DNA of 64,000 nucleotides from Methylocystis hirsuta (GTDB lineage Bacteria; Pseudomonadota; Alphaproteobacteria; Rhizobiales; Beijerinckiaceae), in contig NZ_QWDD01000001.1 in the NCBI RefSeq assembly GCF_003722355.1, positions 1,736,001 through 1,800,000 on the forward strand. The letters are read 5' to 3'. Under the pieces are notes generated by a model. That model made no database searches. It was not told where the DNA came from and saw only the letters and a list, made by a program, of their open reading frames with translations. How positions within the stretch are numbered: position 1 is the first letter of the stretch; each line of letters begins with the position of its first letter. This document shows positions 1-8,769 of this stretch, in pieces. Made by a program: the position numbers and the translations under genes.

Positions 1-85
1 TAGTGTCTTGGGCTCAGGTCATGTCAGCAGATCGCGTCGCCATCATGCTAATTTAGTCTCTTCGCCGAAGCTACGGGAGGACAAC

Positions 86-370
86 ATGTCGGTAAGAAGT
101 TTGATTGCCGGTATATGCGTCGCTGGCGCTTTGATCTCGGCTGTTGCTTTCGCTCAAACAACGCCAGCTGGCCCCGACTGCGCCGCGCAGGCGACGGAAA
201 AGAAGCTGCACGGCGCAGCGCTGAAAAGTTTCATGAGAAAGTGCGACAGAGACGCCGCTGCAAGCGCCTGCGACGCCGCTGCGGCTGAAAAGAAACTGGC
301 GGGCGCAGCTCGGACGAGCTTCACGAAGAAGTGTGTCAGGGACGCTGCGGCGAAGCCGAGCGTCCACTGA
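86..370 (+). CDS. PsiF-repeat small exported protein
   Basis: The 94-residue product has an N-terminal signal peptide (hydrophobic residues 5-22, likely cleavage after AFA at 21-23) and then two copies of the PsiF repeat, at about residues 32-57 and 62-87. Each copy has the pattern C-x(8)-KL-x-GAA-x(2)-SF-x(3)-KC. PsiF is named after a phosphate-starvation-inducible E. coli gene, and its molecular function is not known. The start was chosen at 86 because a GGGAGG ribosome binding site lies at 75-80; an upstream in-frame ATG at 8 would bury the signal peptide. The gene is convergent with aqpZ. The paired cysteines suggest a disulfide-bonded periplasmic fold, which is inference. Confidence 0.85.
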   Translation: MSVRSLIAGICVAGALISAVAFAQTTPAGPDCAAQATEKKLHGAALKSFMRKCDRDAAASACDAAAAEKKLAGAARTSFTKKCVRDAAAKPSVH

Positions 371-423
371 ATGCGTCTAGAATCAGCTGCTTTTCGCGCA
401 ACGATCGTGGCGCTTCGTGTCAC

Positions 424-1125
424 TCAGTCATCAGCGAGGGTGAAGCGATGAATGAGCCCCCCGATGACAGCGCCGGCTAGCGGGGCGACCCAGAACAGCC
501 AAAGTTGTTCGAGCGCCCAGCTGCCGACGAAGAGCGCTTGGCTTGTCGAACGCGCAGGGTTCACGGAAGCGTTGGTGATGGGGATGTCGACCAGATGGAT
601 GAGCGCCAGCGCCAATCCGATGGCGATGGGCGCGAAGCCGACTGGCGCGCGGCCTTCGGTCGTTCCCAAAATGACAAGCAGAAAAAAAGCTGTCAGCACG
701 ATTTCAGCAAGAAGGCCAGACTGCCATGTGTAGCCAGCGGGGGAATGTTCGTCATAGCCGTTAGCGGCAAAGCCGCTCGCGAGTGAAAAATCAATGTTGC
801 CCTGCGCGATCTTGAGCAGCACGAAAGCCGCAAAAGTCGCGCCGAGAAGCTGCACCACCCAAAACGGTCCGACGTCCCTCCAGGAGAAGCGGCCGGCCGT
901 CGCGACGCCGAGCGTCACCGCTGGATTGAAATGGCCGCCGGATATGGGGCCGAAGGCGTAAGCGCCCGTCAGCACCGTGAGCCCGAAGGCCAGCGCCACG
1001 CCCAGGAAGCCAATGCCGAGCTGTGGAAAGCTCGCGGAAATCACCGCGCTGCCGCAGCCGCCGAACACGAGCCAAAAAGTCCCAAGAAATTCAGCGAGAA
1101 GCCTGCGTGGAAGAGAATGCCGCAT
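424..1125 (-). CDS. aqpZ: Aquaporin Z (MIP family water channel)
   Basis: This 233-residue inner-membrane channel has six predicted membrane segments and both half-helix motifs of the MIP family: NPA at residues 67-69 and NPA at 189-191. The second is followed by the Arg (192) that forms the selectivity filter in water-selective aquaporins. The length matches bacterial AqpZ, and the SVNPARS context is the AqpZ type rather than a glycerol facilitator. A GGAG ribosome binding site lies just upstream of the ATG. It mediates osmotically driven water flow. The gene stands alone, convergent with the PsiF-repeat gene. Confidence 0.93.
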   Translation of the reverse strand: MRHSLPRRLLAEFLGTFWLVFGGCGSAVISASFPQLGIGFLGVALAFGLTVLTGAYAFGPISGGHFNPAVTLGVATAGRFSWRDVGPFWVVQLLGATFAAFVLLKIAQGNIDFSLASGFAANGYDEHSPAGYTWQSGLLAEIVLTAFFLLVILGTTEGRAPVGFAPIAIGLALALIHLVDIPITNASVNPARSTSQALFVGSWALEQLWLFWVAPLAGAVIGGLIHRFTLADD

Positions 1126-1176
1126 TTAAGTTCTCCATCTGTCGCTGAGCCAATGAATCTGTGAATAAAGCAAAAT

Positions 1177-1524
1177 CTAGCGCAAAGCCTTGGTCTGTCG
1201 AGGGCCGAGATGCCGCGGCGTCGCCAAGCGGGGACCGCGCCGTGCTCCGAGATCCGAGTGGGAAAGGACAGAGAGTAGCGCGCAAATTGACAGGTCGCCG
1301 ACCTTATCCTTGAACTGGACGCCGACGTTCAAAGGATCGTAGGCGGCATGAATCTCACCCTTGGTGAAGGGAAGCGCATCGGGCATCTCGTTGGGATGCT
1401 CATTGATATGGACAAAAATGTCCAACTCCTCGAGCGTGCTGAAAAGATGCGCGTAAAAATCGGAGACAGTTTGAGATTGGAGCTGCAATTGGCGCTCTGC
1501 TTCGCTCACCTTCGTGGCAGTCAT
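1177..1524 (-). pseudogene. DUF5996-like gene fragment (decayed)
   Basis: The first 65 or so residues resemble the central part of DUF5996 proteins: a SVADFY-like motif (TVSDFYAHLF), then NEMPDALPF and HAAYDP. In that family this block lies well inside a protein of about 300 residues. Here it has no N-terminal half, because an in-frame TGA directly precedes the ATG. After HAAYDP the sequence leaves the family pattern and ends in an Arg/Pro-rich tail typical of out-of-frame reading. I read it as a remnant left beside the ergothioneine genes. It could still be expressed as a short 115-residue protein. Family recognition is from memory of the motif. Confidence 0.5.
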
Positions 1525-1554
1525 TCAGCTGGGTCCCGCTGAGTCACCCTCTGC

Positions 1555-2517
1555 TCAAGGCGCGACCAATTCATGTACGCTGAACAGATTTAGCTCATCT
1601 TTCCACACGCGCAGAGGGGTCCATCCCGCCGCCTGCGCGATCAGATGGAACTCCTCGATCGTGTATTTGTAAGCGCTCTCGGTGTGAATCGTCTCCGCTG
1701 CTCGGAAGTGAAATTTTCTTCCCGCCACCCAGACGTCCTGATCCTTCACACTGACGAGATACATTTCAATGCGTCCTTCGAAAGGCTCATAGGTCGCCGC
1801 ATGGCGAAACGCTTGAAGATCGAACGTCCCATCGAGTTCATGATTGATGCGCGCAAGGAGATTGAGATTAAATGCGGCGGTGACGCCATTGGCGTCATCG
1901 TATGCTGCAACAAGCTGGCGAACGTCCTTTTTCAGATCGACGCCGATGATCAGCTTTCCGCGCGGCGAAAGCGTCTCTCGCATCGCTCGCAGCAACCGCG
2001 TCGCCTCCGCGGGGACGAAATTGCCGATCGTCGATCCTGGGAAAAATCCCAGCTTAGGCCGTGGCGCCAGCTCGGGAGGAAGCTCGATCGGATGCGAAAA
2101 GTCAGCCAATAGCAGCTCAATGTTGAGCCCGGAAAATCGAGCTGCCAGCCGCTCTCGAGCATCGATGAGAGCGCTTTCCGAAATATCGATCGGCACATAG
2201 GCGTGTAGACGCCGCATGTGTCCGAGCAGGATTTCCGTCTTGATGCTCGAACCGGAGCCAAACTCGACGAGAACCGTCTCTCCGAGCGCTCCCTCGAGCA
2301 TCTGCATCGCATTGGCTGTGAGAATCCCAACTTCGACTCTTGTGGGATAGTACTCGGGCTGGCGCGTAATGTCTTCGAAGAGCGCGCTGCCTTGAGCGTC
2401 ATAAAAGAAGCGACAGGGAAGACTCTTCTTCGGCCGGGACAGGCCCTCCAGCACGCTGACGGCGAAGTCGTCCGCTTGCCGCAGGAACGGCGCTGCGCGT
2501 TCCGTCGCCTTGGACAT
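1555..2517 (-). CDS. egtD: L-histidine N-alpha-methyltransferase (ergothioneine biosynthesis)
   Basis: The 320-residue product trimethylates histidine to hercynine using S-adenosylmethionine, the first step of ergothioneine synthesis in the cytoplasm. It shows the EgtD/DUF2260 pattern: RFFYDAQGSALFEDIT near the N-terminus, the SAM loop VEFGSGSS at about 84-91, and the family block FFPGSTIGNF at about 160. It is the second gene of a pair with egtB. The egtB stop and egtD start overlap as TGATG, so translation is probably coupled. EgtA, EgtC and EgtE homologues are not adjacent. This is common in Proteobacteria, where EgtB may use cysteine or gamma-Glu-Cys and a lyase is encoded elsewhere. Confidence 0.92.
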   Translation of the reverse strand: MSKATERAAPFLRQADDFAVSVLEGLSRPKKSLPCRFFYDAQGSALFEDITRQPEYYPTRVEVGILTANAMQMLEGALGETVLVEFGSGSSIKTEILLGHMRRLHAYVPIDISESALIDARERLAARFSGLNIELLLADFSHPIELPPELAPRPKLGFFPGSTIGNFVPAEATRLLRAMRETLSPRGKLIIGVDLKKDVRQLVAAYDDANGVTAAFNLNLLARINHELDGTFDLQAFRHAATYEPFEGRIEMYLVSVKDQDVWVAGRKFHFRAAETIHTESAYKYTIEEFHLIAQAAGWTPLRVWKDELNLFSVHELVAP

Positions 2518-3815
2518 CAGGCAACCTCAGAAGCGAGGCGCAGGCCCAGAAATTGCCAACGCTGATGGGGGTAAAAGAAATTGCGGTAGCTCGGGCGGAT
2601 GTGATCTTGCGGCGTCACGCAGGAGCCGCCGCGCAACACGTGCTGACCAACCATGAACTTGCCGTTGTATTCTCCCAGCGCTCCTTCAGGGGCGCGATAG
2701 CCCGGATAAGGCAGATAGGCGCTCTGGGTCCATTCCCAGACATCGCCGAACATCTGACGAGGCGATCCATCTGGTTCGGCTGTAGCCGGCATCGGACGCA
2801 ATGCAGCCGTTCCAAGGAAATTTCCCTGCTTTGGCGCTTCGGCTGCCGCAACCTCCCATTCGAATTCGGTCGGCAACCGCTTGCCGGACCAGCGCGCAAA
2901 AGCGTCGGCCTCGTAGTAGCTCACATGCGCAACCGGCGCATCGAGGCTGAGCGGCTGTAGTCCTTCGAGCGACATTTCAAACCACTCTCCGTCACGAGAC
3001 TCCCAATAGAGTGGCGCATGCCAGTTTTCGCGACCGATCACGGCCCAGCCGTCAGACAGCCACAGGGTCGCCGCTTCGTAGCCGCCGTCGGCGACGAACT
3101 CCAACCACTCCCGGTTTGTGACCAGGCGGTCGGCGAGCCGAAACGGGCGGAGGAGCGCATCGTGGCGGGGCTCCTCATTGTCCCAAGCGAAATCTTTTCC
3201 CTCGTGGCCGATCTGGTAGACGCCGCCGGCAAAATCAATCCAGCGTGGCGGTTCGCTTAGCGCTGGAACGGAGCGCGGCTGTGCCGGCCGGTAGGTCGGC
3301 CTGAGGGGATTTGCAGCGAAAAGGGAGAGGATGTCTGTGAGCATCAGCTCCTGATGCTGCTGCTCGTGATGAATCCCGACCTCAAGCGTATGGATGAAGG
3401 CTGGCGGAGCATTGGTGTGCTCAGCAAGAAGCTGCGCCAACGCTAAATCGACATGCTGTCGATAGGCGAGCACTCGATCGAGCGACGGCCTGGTGAGAAG
3501 TCCGCGCTTTGGCCTGGGCTGCCGGGGGCCCTGGTGCTCATAGTAGGAGTTGAAGCAATAGTTGAACGCCTCATCGAACAGCGGATAGCCACTCAGACAG
3601 GGCGTCAAGACAAAGGTTTCAAAAAACCAAGTTGTATGAGCGAGATGCCATTTTGTCGGACTGGCGTCTTCCATCGCTTGGACGACCATGTCTTCGGCGC
3701 TGAGTGGAGCCGCAAGTTCGATGGAAAGCCTGCGGGTTTCAAAAAGACGGTCGCTCAAGGCGCTGTGGCCGCTCGCCGAAAGCTGCGTATCGAGGATCGA
3801 GGCTAATTCGCCCAT
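2517..3815 (-). CDS. egtB: Ergothioneine biosynthesis sulfoxide synthase EgtB
   Basis: The 432-residue non-heme iron enzyme joins hercynine to a cysteine-type thiol to give the sulfoxide intermediate of ergothioneine. The N-terminal DinB_2-like domain holds the iron site: a His in HLAHTTWFFETF and the HHEQQHQE motif at about residues 149-156. The C-terminal half is a formylglycine-generating-enzyme-like domain ending in RPSYRNFF and WQFLGLRLA. The start at 3815 has a GGAG box 8 bases upstream. The ATG at 3821 would be too close to that box, and a TTG further up is less likely. It overlaps egtD downstream. OvoA was considered, but OvoA carries a fused methyltransferase that is absent here. Confidence 0.92.
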   Translation of the reverse strand: MGELASILDTQLSASGHSALSDRLFETRRLSIELAAPLSAEDMVVQAMEDASPTKWHLAHTTWFFETFVLTPCLSGYPLFDEAFNYCFNSYYEHQGPRQPRPKRGLLTRPSLDRVLAYRQHVDLALAQLLAEHTNAPPAFIHTLEVGIHHEQQHQELMLTDILSLFAANPLRPTYRPAQPRSVPALSEPPRWIDFAGGVYQIGHEGKDFAWDNEEPRHDALLRPFRLADRLVTNREWLEFVADGGYEAATLWLSDGWAVIGRENWHAPLYWESRDGEWFEMSLEGLQPLSLDAPVAHVSYYEADAFARWSGKRLPTEFEWEVAAAEAPKQGNFLGTAALRPMPATAEPDGSPRQMFGDVWEWTQSAYLPYPGYRAPEGALGEYNGKFMVGQHVLRGGSCVTPQDHIRPSYRNFFYPHQRWQFLGLRLASEVA

Positions 3816-3895
3816 CAACATCTCTCCAAGAAGCAAGCCGAACCCGAACTGCGACGCCGGACAAGATGAGCATATAGGGCGAGGCGATCAATCTA

Positions 3896-3917
3896 AGATC
3901 CGTGTAAGGACGGATCT
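3896..3917 (-). terminator. Inverted repeat after the GST gene
   Basis: AGATCCGT (3896-3903) and ACGGATCT (3910-3917) form a perfect 8-bp stem with a 6-base loop, directly downstream of the minus-strand GST stop codon. No T-run follows, so it is a possible factor-independent terminator or an mRNA-stabilising hairpin. Confidence 0.4.
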
Positions 3918-3923
3918 CGCTGA

Positions 3924-4640
3924 TCAGCCATCGAGCTCGGGATAGTGACGAAATATTCCGTGCTCATTGAATTTCACCCGGCGATCGCTCTCGAGGTATG
4001 CGCGAATGCGCGGGCGTCGCGCGACCATCAAGCGAAGAGCGGACACGCGCGGCGACTCGGCGAGAAGGGCTTTCGTTTTCTTGGGAAACGCATAGAGCAA
4101 GCCTTCGACAACCTGGAACAGGGAAAGATCGGCGTAGCTTAAGGTATCGCCAGCGAGATGCGCGTCACCGTCGGGATTGCGTGCGAGAATCGTTTCGAAC
4201 CAATCAAGATATTTTTGTATCCGTTCCTCACGGAACCACTTCGCTCTGTGTGAGGCCTCGGGTTTCTGCTCCTCATAGTACAAATCGCCGCTCAAAGGGT
4301 GATGTGTGTCGTGAGCTTCGCCGACCAAATCAGCGATCGTCAACTGAATTTGGTGAACCCAAAGCCTGCGCTCCGGATTTTTCGGAGCGAGACCGTGACG
4401 ATCGCCGAGATAAAGCAATATTGCGGCGGTCTGTCCGACGATCAGCTGTCCGTCTTTCAAGAACGGCGGTGCGAATGACGGATGGGCGATGTCGGTCCGT
4501 TCGAGGAAGGCTATAAGCGTCGCCTCGGCGTTTGGCTCGCGCGCCCTATCAATATAGTTGGCTCCGGCTTCTTCCAGCGCGAGTCTGACGAACTCTCCAC
4601 GCCCCTGAATGCCGGGCCAATAATAGAGCTCATAGGGCAT
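3924..4640 (-). CDS. Glutathione S-transferase family protein
   Basis: The 238-residue cytoplasmic protein has the two-domain GST layout. The N-terminal thioredoxin-like part begins YELYYWPGIQGRGEFVRLAL, with the candidate catalytic Tyr near residue 7 (sigma/alpha-like). The cis-Pro region is PFLKDGQLIVGQTAAILLYL, where Q-T replaces the usual E-S. The all-helical C-terminal domain includes the N-capping box LSYADLSLFQ. Such enzymes conjugate or reduce electrophiles with glutathione; the substrate cannot be told. It lies downstream on the same strand as the mocA/xdhC genes, but 237 bp separate them, so it is probably its own unit. Confidence 0.85.
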   Translation of the reverse strand: MPYELYYWPGIQGRGEFVRLALEEAGANYIDRAREPNAEATLIAFLERTDIAHPSFAPPFLKDGQLIVGQTAAILLYLGDRHGLAPKNPERRLWVHQIQLTIADLVGEAHDTHHPLSGDLYYEEQKPEASHRAKWFREERIQKYLDWFETILARNPDGDAHLAGDTLSYADLSLFQVVEGLLYAFPKKTKALLAESPRVSALRLMVARRPRIRAYLESDRRVKFNEHGIFRHYPELDG

Positions 4641-4877
4641 GGCTCGGCCTGCAGTTTCGGCGCGGCGGGAAGCCTCTTGCGTGGGAGCTCTTCCCGAACG
4701 TCATTCGGTTGATGGCCGCTTATGCTGCAACATATTGCTTGAGCCGCACACATCAAGGTCGCGCCGCTCTTGAGGCGCATGGAAGCCGGCACGCGGTCAC
4801 GCGGCTGCTCTTTCCATCGTCGCGTGCGCAGTTACAAGCGGCCCATTGCAGGACGAATTCCGCGCTGCGAACAGCCC
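4641..4877. other. Intergenic region without recognised gene
   Basis: This spacer between the GST gene and the MocA-like gene presumably holds the GST promoter. Short open frames here have no family pattern, and I saw no repeat or RNA. Confidence 0.5.
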
Positions 4878-5486
4878 TTAAAGATTCGCAATGTACCATC
4901 GCGAACGGGCGGCTTCCAAATCAGTGGGCGCATCAACGTCGACAAAAACGCTTTCATCAAGTACGTGCGCCTGCTTTTGAGCATCCTCGCAGTTCTGGAG
5001 CAATTGCTTGGCGCCCAGCGACCCAGAGAGGGCGGCCAGAGAGGGGAAGAATCGTCGGGGCCACAAAACCGGGTTGCGTTGCTCGCCCATGCACGTGGTT
5101 GGATAGGTGATCAAAGCTCCCCGGCTCTCCATAAAGACAGCCATCAGGTCTTTGATCAGATCCGATGTCAAAAAGGGCAGATCGCCCGGGACGACGAACG
5201 CCCCTTGTGTTTGCAGGCCGAGCGCGTTGATGCCGACGGCGATCGACGATCCCATGCCGCTTTCCCAGTTCAAATTGTGTGCAAATCGCAACGGCAGGCC
5301 TTCGAGAGCTTTTTCGATCTGCGGGCGATCGCAGCCCGTAACGACGACAACTTCGATGCCGCTGCAGACGATTGCTTCGGCCACCCTGCGGATGAGCGGC
5401 TTGCCACCGAGGTCAGAGAGAAGCTTGTTATTCTCTCCGAACCGCTTCGAGGCTCCAGCAGCCAAGAGCACTGCTGCAATATTCAA
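4878..5486 (-). CDS. mocA: MocA-like molybdenum cofactor nucleotidyltransferase
   Basis: The 202-residue protein begins with the nucleotidyltransferase signature LLAAGASKRFGENNKLL (G-rich loop plus Lys) and carries PGDLPFLTSDL, the metal-binding Asp motif of MobA/MocA/IspD-like enzymes. In E. coli MocA makes the molybdopterin cytosine dinucleotide cofactor needed by xanthine-dehydrogenase-family enzymes such as PaoABC. It overlaps the xdhC-like gene by 4 bases and is last in the molybdenum hydroxylase operon, which fits delivery of the cytidylylated cofactor to the upstream enzyme. Nucleotide specificity (CTP) is inferred from context. Confidence 0.85.
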   Translation of the reverse strand: MNIAAVLLAAGASKRFGENNKLLSDLGGKPLIRRVAEAIVCSGIEVVVVTGCDRPQIEKALEGLPLRFAHNLNWESGMGSSIAVGINALGLQTQGAFVVPGDLPFLTSDLIKDLMAVFMESRGALITYPTTCMGEQRNPVLWPRRFFPSLAALSGSLGAKQLLQNCEDAQKQAHVLDESVFVDVDAPTDLEAARSRWYIANL

Positions 5487-6499
5487 GCTTGCCTCGTTTC
5501 GCGCGCGACCTTGACGATTTCAGCGAGAATTGAGACGGCAATCTCGGCCGGTCCCTTCGCGCCAATCGGCAGTCCGACCGGGGCGCTGATGCGGGCGAGA
5601 TCCGCATCGTTGAAGCCTGCGACGGCAAGACGTTGCAAACGCTTGGCGTGTGTCCTTATCGAGCCCAGGGCGCCAATATACAGGCAGTGCGAGCGCAGCG
5701 CCTCGGTGAGCGCTTCATCGTCAATGGCGGCGGCATGGGTCAGAGTGACGACAGCGGTCCTTGGGTCGAGCCCCAAGGACTTCAGCGAGATTTCAGGCCA
5801 GTCGGTGAGACTTTTGAAATCGCCGAGGCGGTCGGCGCTCGCAAATGCGGCGCGCGGGTCGACGACGGCGACATCGTAGCCAATGCGGTTCGCGAGATCC
5901 GCAAGGACTTGGCCGACATGCGTGGCGCCGACAATGACCACGCGAACCGGCGGGGTGAGCGCGTGCAAGAAGACCGGATCATCGCCGAGACGGATCAGTC
6001 GGCTCTCATTCGAAACGAGGCATTGGGCGATCTCGGCCGGCATCGGCGCCCTGACGTCGAACAGGCGCCGCTCGCCGGTCGCAAGCGTCGTGAGCACGGC
6101 AAGCGACGTCCGCGCGCGGCGCGCAGAAAACACCCTCTCCAGAAAAGCCGAATCTCGTTCACGACGCAGCGGCTCGACATAGATGCTGATCGCGCCGCCG
6201 CAAGGCAGGCCGGCCCTCCACGCCAGCTCCTCTCCGACTCCGAACTCCAACAGCCTCGGCCTGTCGCGAGTCAGAACGTCCGCCGCTTCGGTAATCACTT
6301 CCGCTTCGACGCAACCGCCGGAGACCGAGCCCTCGAATTGTCCGCTTGGACCAATGGCCATTTGGCCGCCGACCGGGACGGGCGCCGAACCCCAGGTGGA
6401 GACGACGGTCGCCAGCGCCGCCTGTCCGAATTCCTCCAGCCAGCTGCGGGCGCTGGTGAGCGCGTCTCTCGGCTGGCAGGGGTCTGGGACATAATTCAT
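5483..6499 (-). CDS. xdhC: XdhC/CoxI (PaoD-like) molybdenum enzyme maturation chaperone
   Basis: The 338-residue protein has an N-terminal XdhC_CoxI domain (STWGSAPVPVG, then SGGCVEAEV around residues 50-70 and GLPCGGAISIYVEP around 117) and a C-terminal Rossmann-like XdhC_C domain (VVIVGATHVGQVLADLANRIGY region, then GALGSIRTHAKR). Members bind and sulfurate the molybdenum cofactor and insert it into the large subunit; PaoD does this for PaoABC. It abuts the large-subunit gene (stop at 6500) and overlaps mocA, so all five genes are probably one transcript. Confidence 0.9.
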   Translation of the reverse strand: MNYVPDPCQPRDALTSARSWLEEFGQAALATVVSTWGSAPVPVGGQMAIGPSGQFEGSVSGGCVEAEVITEAADVLTRDRPRLLEFGVGEELAWRAGLPCGGAISIYVEPLRRERDSAFLERVFSARRARTSLAVLTTLATGERRLFDVRAPMPAEIAQCLVSNESRLIRLGDDPVFLHALTPPVRVVIVGATHVGQVLADLANRIGYDVAVVDPRAAFASADRLGDFKSLTDWPEISLKSLGLDPRTAVVTLTHAAAIDDEALTEALRSHCLYIGALGSIRTHAKRLQRLAVAGFNDADLARISAPVGLPIGAKGPAEIAVSILAEIVKVARETRQA

Positions 6500-8761
6500 T
6501 TACGCCGCGTGGTTGTTCGTGGGCTGCCTCAGCTCGAGCAGCTTATCGATGGTGATTGGAAGATCGCGGACACGCACGCCGGTGGCGTGGAAGACGGCAT
6601 TGGCGATCGCGGCGGCCGTGCCGACGATGCCGATTTCGCCGACGCCTTTTACGCCGAGCGGGTTTAGCCGATGCTCCTGCTCGTCGACAAAAACAACGTC
6701 GATGGCGTGGACGTCGGCATGCGCCGGCACATGGTATTCGGCGAGACTATGATTCATGAACCGACCGTAGCGATGATCGATCACCGTCTCTTCGTGTAGC
6801 GCCATGCCGATGCCGCCGACGACGGCGCCGAGGATCTGACTCCTGGCCGTTTTGGGATTCAAAATGCGGCCGGCGGCGACCGTGCTGACGACGCGATGAA
6901 CGCGCAGCATGCCAAGCTCCTCATCGAGCCTCACTTCGGCAAACACCGCCGAATGCGCATAATGCGAATACTCCTGCAAGACCTGTTCGTCTGGCGCCGA
7001 TGACACTTCCGACGCGATGGGTTCGTTGAGGCCGAGCAGCAATTGCGAGAGCGGCATTCCCCGGGAGGGATTATCCCGCATTCGGATTTCGCCGTCGATC
7101 CAAGTGAGATCGGCCGGATCGACGCCTCTGAGCGGCGCGTTGCTGGTCGCACTTGCGCGCTTGAGAAGTTCTTTGCGTATGCCGTCACAGGCCTCCATCA
7201 CAGCGGAGCCAGCGGAGGCGGCTGTCCAGGATCCGCCTTCGACAGGAGCGCTCGGCAAATCGGAATCGCCAATCCTGACAAGAACCTTTTCGAGTGGAAG
7301 GCCGAGCATCTCAGCGCCGATCTGCGCCAGAATTGTATATGTTCCCGTGCCAATGTCGGCCGTGGCGCAGGCGATTTCCAAGGTCCCGTCAGGTGCGAGA
7401 ACCGCCCTGGCGCTCGTCGGCACAAAAAACGCTGACCAAATCCCCGTCGCCATTCCGTAGCCGATCAGTTCGCGCCCCTCGCGCATCGAACGCGGCTCGG
7501 GCCGACGCTTGGACCAGCCGAAGCGCTCAGCGCCCTGAAGGTAGCAGTCCTTCAACGCCTTGCTCGAAATAGGCCTGTTTTGGTTCTGATCCCTCTCCGA
7601 ATAATTCTTGAGGCGAAGTTCTAATGGATCGACGCCAACCGCATAGCTGAGTTCGTCCATAGCGCTTTCAAGCGCATACATGCCGACCGCGCCGCCGGGC
7701 GCCCGCATGTCACAAGGCGTGAAGAGATCGAGCCGCGCAAGCCTCGACGTGACCGTCGAGTGATCGCACGGATAAAGCGCGCCAGACCAAACGACGGTGG
7801 GTTCCTGGTAGTCTTCAAAGCGGGACGTATTGGCGATCGCATCATGCTTCACGGCCACCAATCGTCCATCGTTCTCGGCTCCCAGTATTAGCGTCTGGAG
7901 CGTTTGCGGACGATAGCCGAGCGTGAACATCTGCTGGCGCGTGAGCGCGACTCGAACAGATCGCCTCAGGCCGATGGCGGCGAGCGCCGCCATGAACAGC
8001 TGATAGTTGGGCCGAAGACCAACTCCGAAGGCGCCGCCGACATAGGGAGACAAGACCCGGACTTTGTCCCTGGCCAGACCGAACACGCTACACAAATATT
8101 CCTGGCAATTGGGCGCGCCCTGGGTTTTATCGTAGACCGTGAGCCGACCGTCCTCCTCCCAAACCGCCGTGCTCGCGAAGGTTTCCATCGGGTTATGGTG
8201 CTCGACGGGCGTGCGATATTCCTTCCGGATAAGGTTTGGCGCTCGCGACAAGGCGCTGTCGACATCTCCGCGGGCGGGCGGATCCCATCCCGGCATTCGC
8301 TTCTCCGGCGGCTCAAAAGCTTTGTCGATCTGCGTATCGAGATCGGTGACTGCCTCTCCCGTTTCATAAATTACGTCGACGAGACTCGCCGCAAAACGCG
8401 CAATCTCCAGCTCCTCCGCAACGACGAGCGCCACCGGTTGTCCTGAAAACAAAATCTCATCGTCGTAAAGCGGCCGGAAGGGCGAGCCCGGCGCGGCGAC
8501 TTGGTCCGTGTATTTTTCATGCGAAGAGGGGAGGGAGGGCCTGTTGTCGTGCGCAAACACTTCGATCACGCCAGGCACAGCGAGCGCCGCGCTTCGGTCT
8601 ATGCTTTGAATTCGGCCTTTGGCGACGACACTTGAGACCACAAAGCCATATGCGAGGTCGGGCGCGCTGAATTCAGCGGCGTATTTCGCCCGGCCCGTGA
8701 CCTTTGCCGGGCCGTCAATTCGCGAGACCGGCTTTCCGATGCTGTTCGTTCCGACAGACAT
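6500..8761 (-). CDS. paoC: Molybdenum-binding subunit of a PaoABC-type aldehyde oxidoreductase
   Basis: The 753-residue large subunit of a xanthine-dehydrogenase-family molybdenum hydroxylase has the Ald_Xan_dh_C domain at about 20-130 (GKPVSRIDGPAKVTGRAKYA near the start). The molybdopterin domains follow, with YVGGAFGVG and the catalytic Glu region VKGVGEIGIVGTAAAIANAV near the C-terminus. Length and subunit order (2Fe-2S, FAD, Mo, chaperone, MocA) match E. coli PaoABC(D), which oxidises aromatic aldehydes to carboxylic acids. A xanthine-type substrate is less likely given this subunit architecture. The real substrate cannot be read from sequence. Confidence 0.9.
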   Translation of the reverse strand: MSVGTNSIGKPVSRIDGPAKVTGRAKYAAEFSAPDLAYGFVVSSVVAKGRIQSIDRSAALAVPGVIEVFAHDNRPSLPSSHEKYTDQVAAPGSPFRPLYDDEILFSGQPVALVVAEELEIARFAASLVDVIYETGEAVTDLDTQIDKAFEPPEKRMPGWDPPARGDVDSALSRAPNLIRKEYRTPVEHHNPMETFASTAVWEEDGRLTVYDKTQGAPNCQEYLCSVFGLARDKVRVLSPYVGGAFGVGLRPNYQLFMAALAAIGLRRSVRVALTRQQMFTLGYRPQTLQTLILGAENDGRLVAVKHDAIANTSRFEDYQEPTVVWSGALYPCDHSTVTSRLARLDLFTPCDMRAPGGAVGMYALESAMDELSYAVGVDPLELRLKNYSERDQNQNRPISSKALKDCYLQGAERFGWSKRRPEPRSMREGRELIGYGMATGIWSAFFVPTSARAVLAPDGTLEIACATADIGTGTYTILAQIGAEMLGLPLEKVLVRIGDSDLPSAPVEGGSWTAASAGSAVMEACDGIRKELLKRASATSNAPLRGVDPADLTWIDGEIRMRDNPSRGMPLSQLLLGLNEPIASEVSSAPDEQVLQEYSHYAHSAVFAEVRLDEELGMLRVHRVVSTVAAGRILNPKTARSQILGAVVGGIGMALHEETVIDHRYGRFMNHSLAEYHVPAHADVHAIDVVFVDEQEHRLNPLGVKGVGEIGIVGTAAAIANAVFHATGVRVRDLPITIDKLLELRQPTNNHAA

Positions 8762-8769
8762 AGCGCGAC

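Noticed and set aside
4511..4792. Short minus-strand frame upstream of the GST gene
   Set aside because: Overlaps the GST N-terminus out of frame and shows no family or ribosome binding site.
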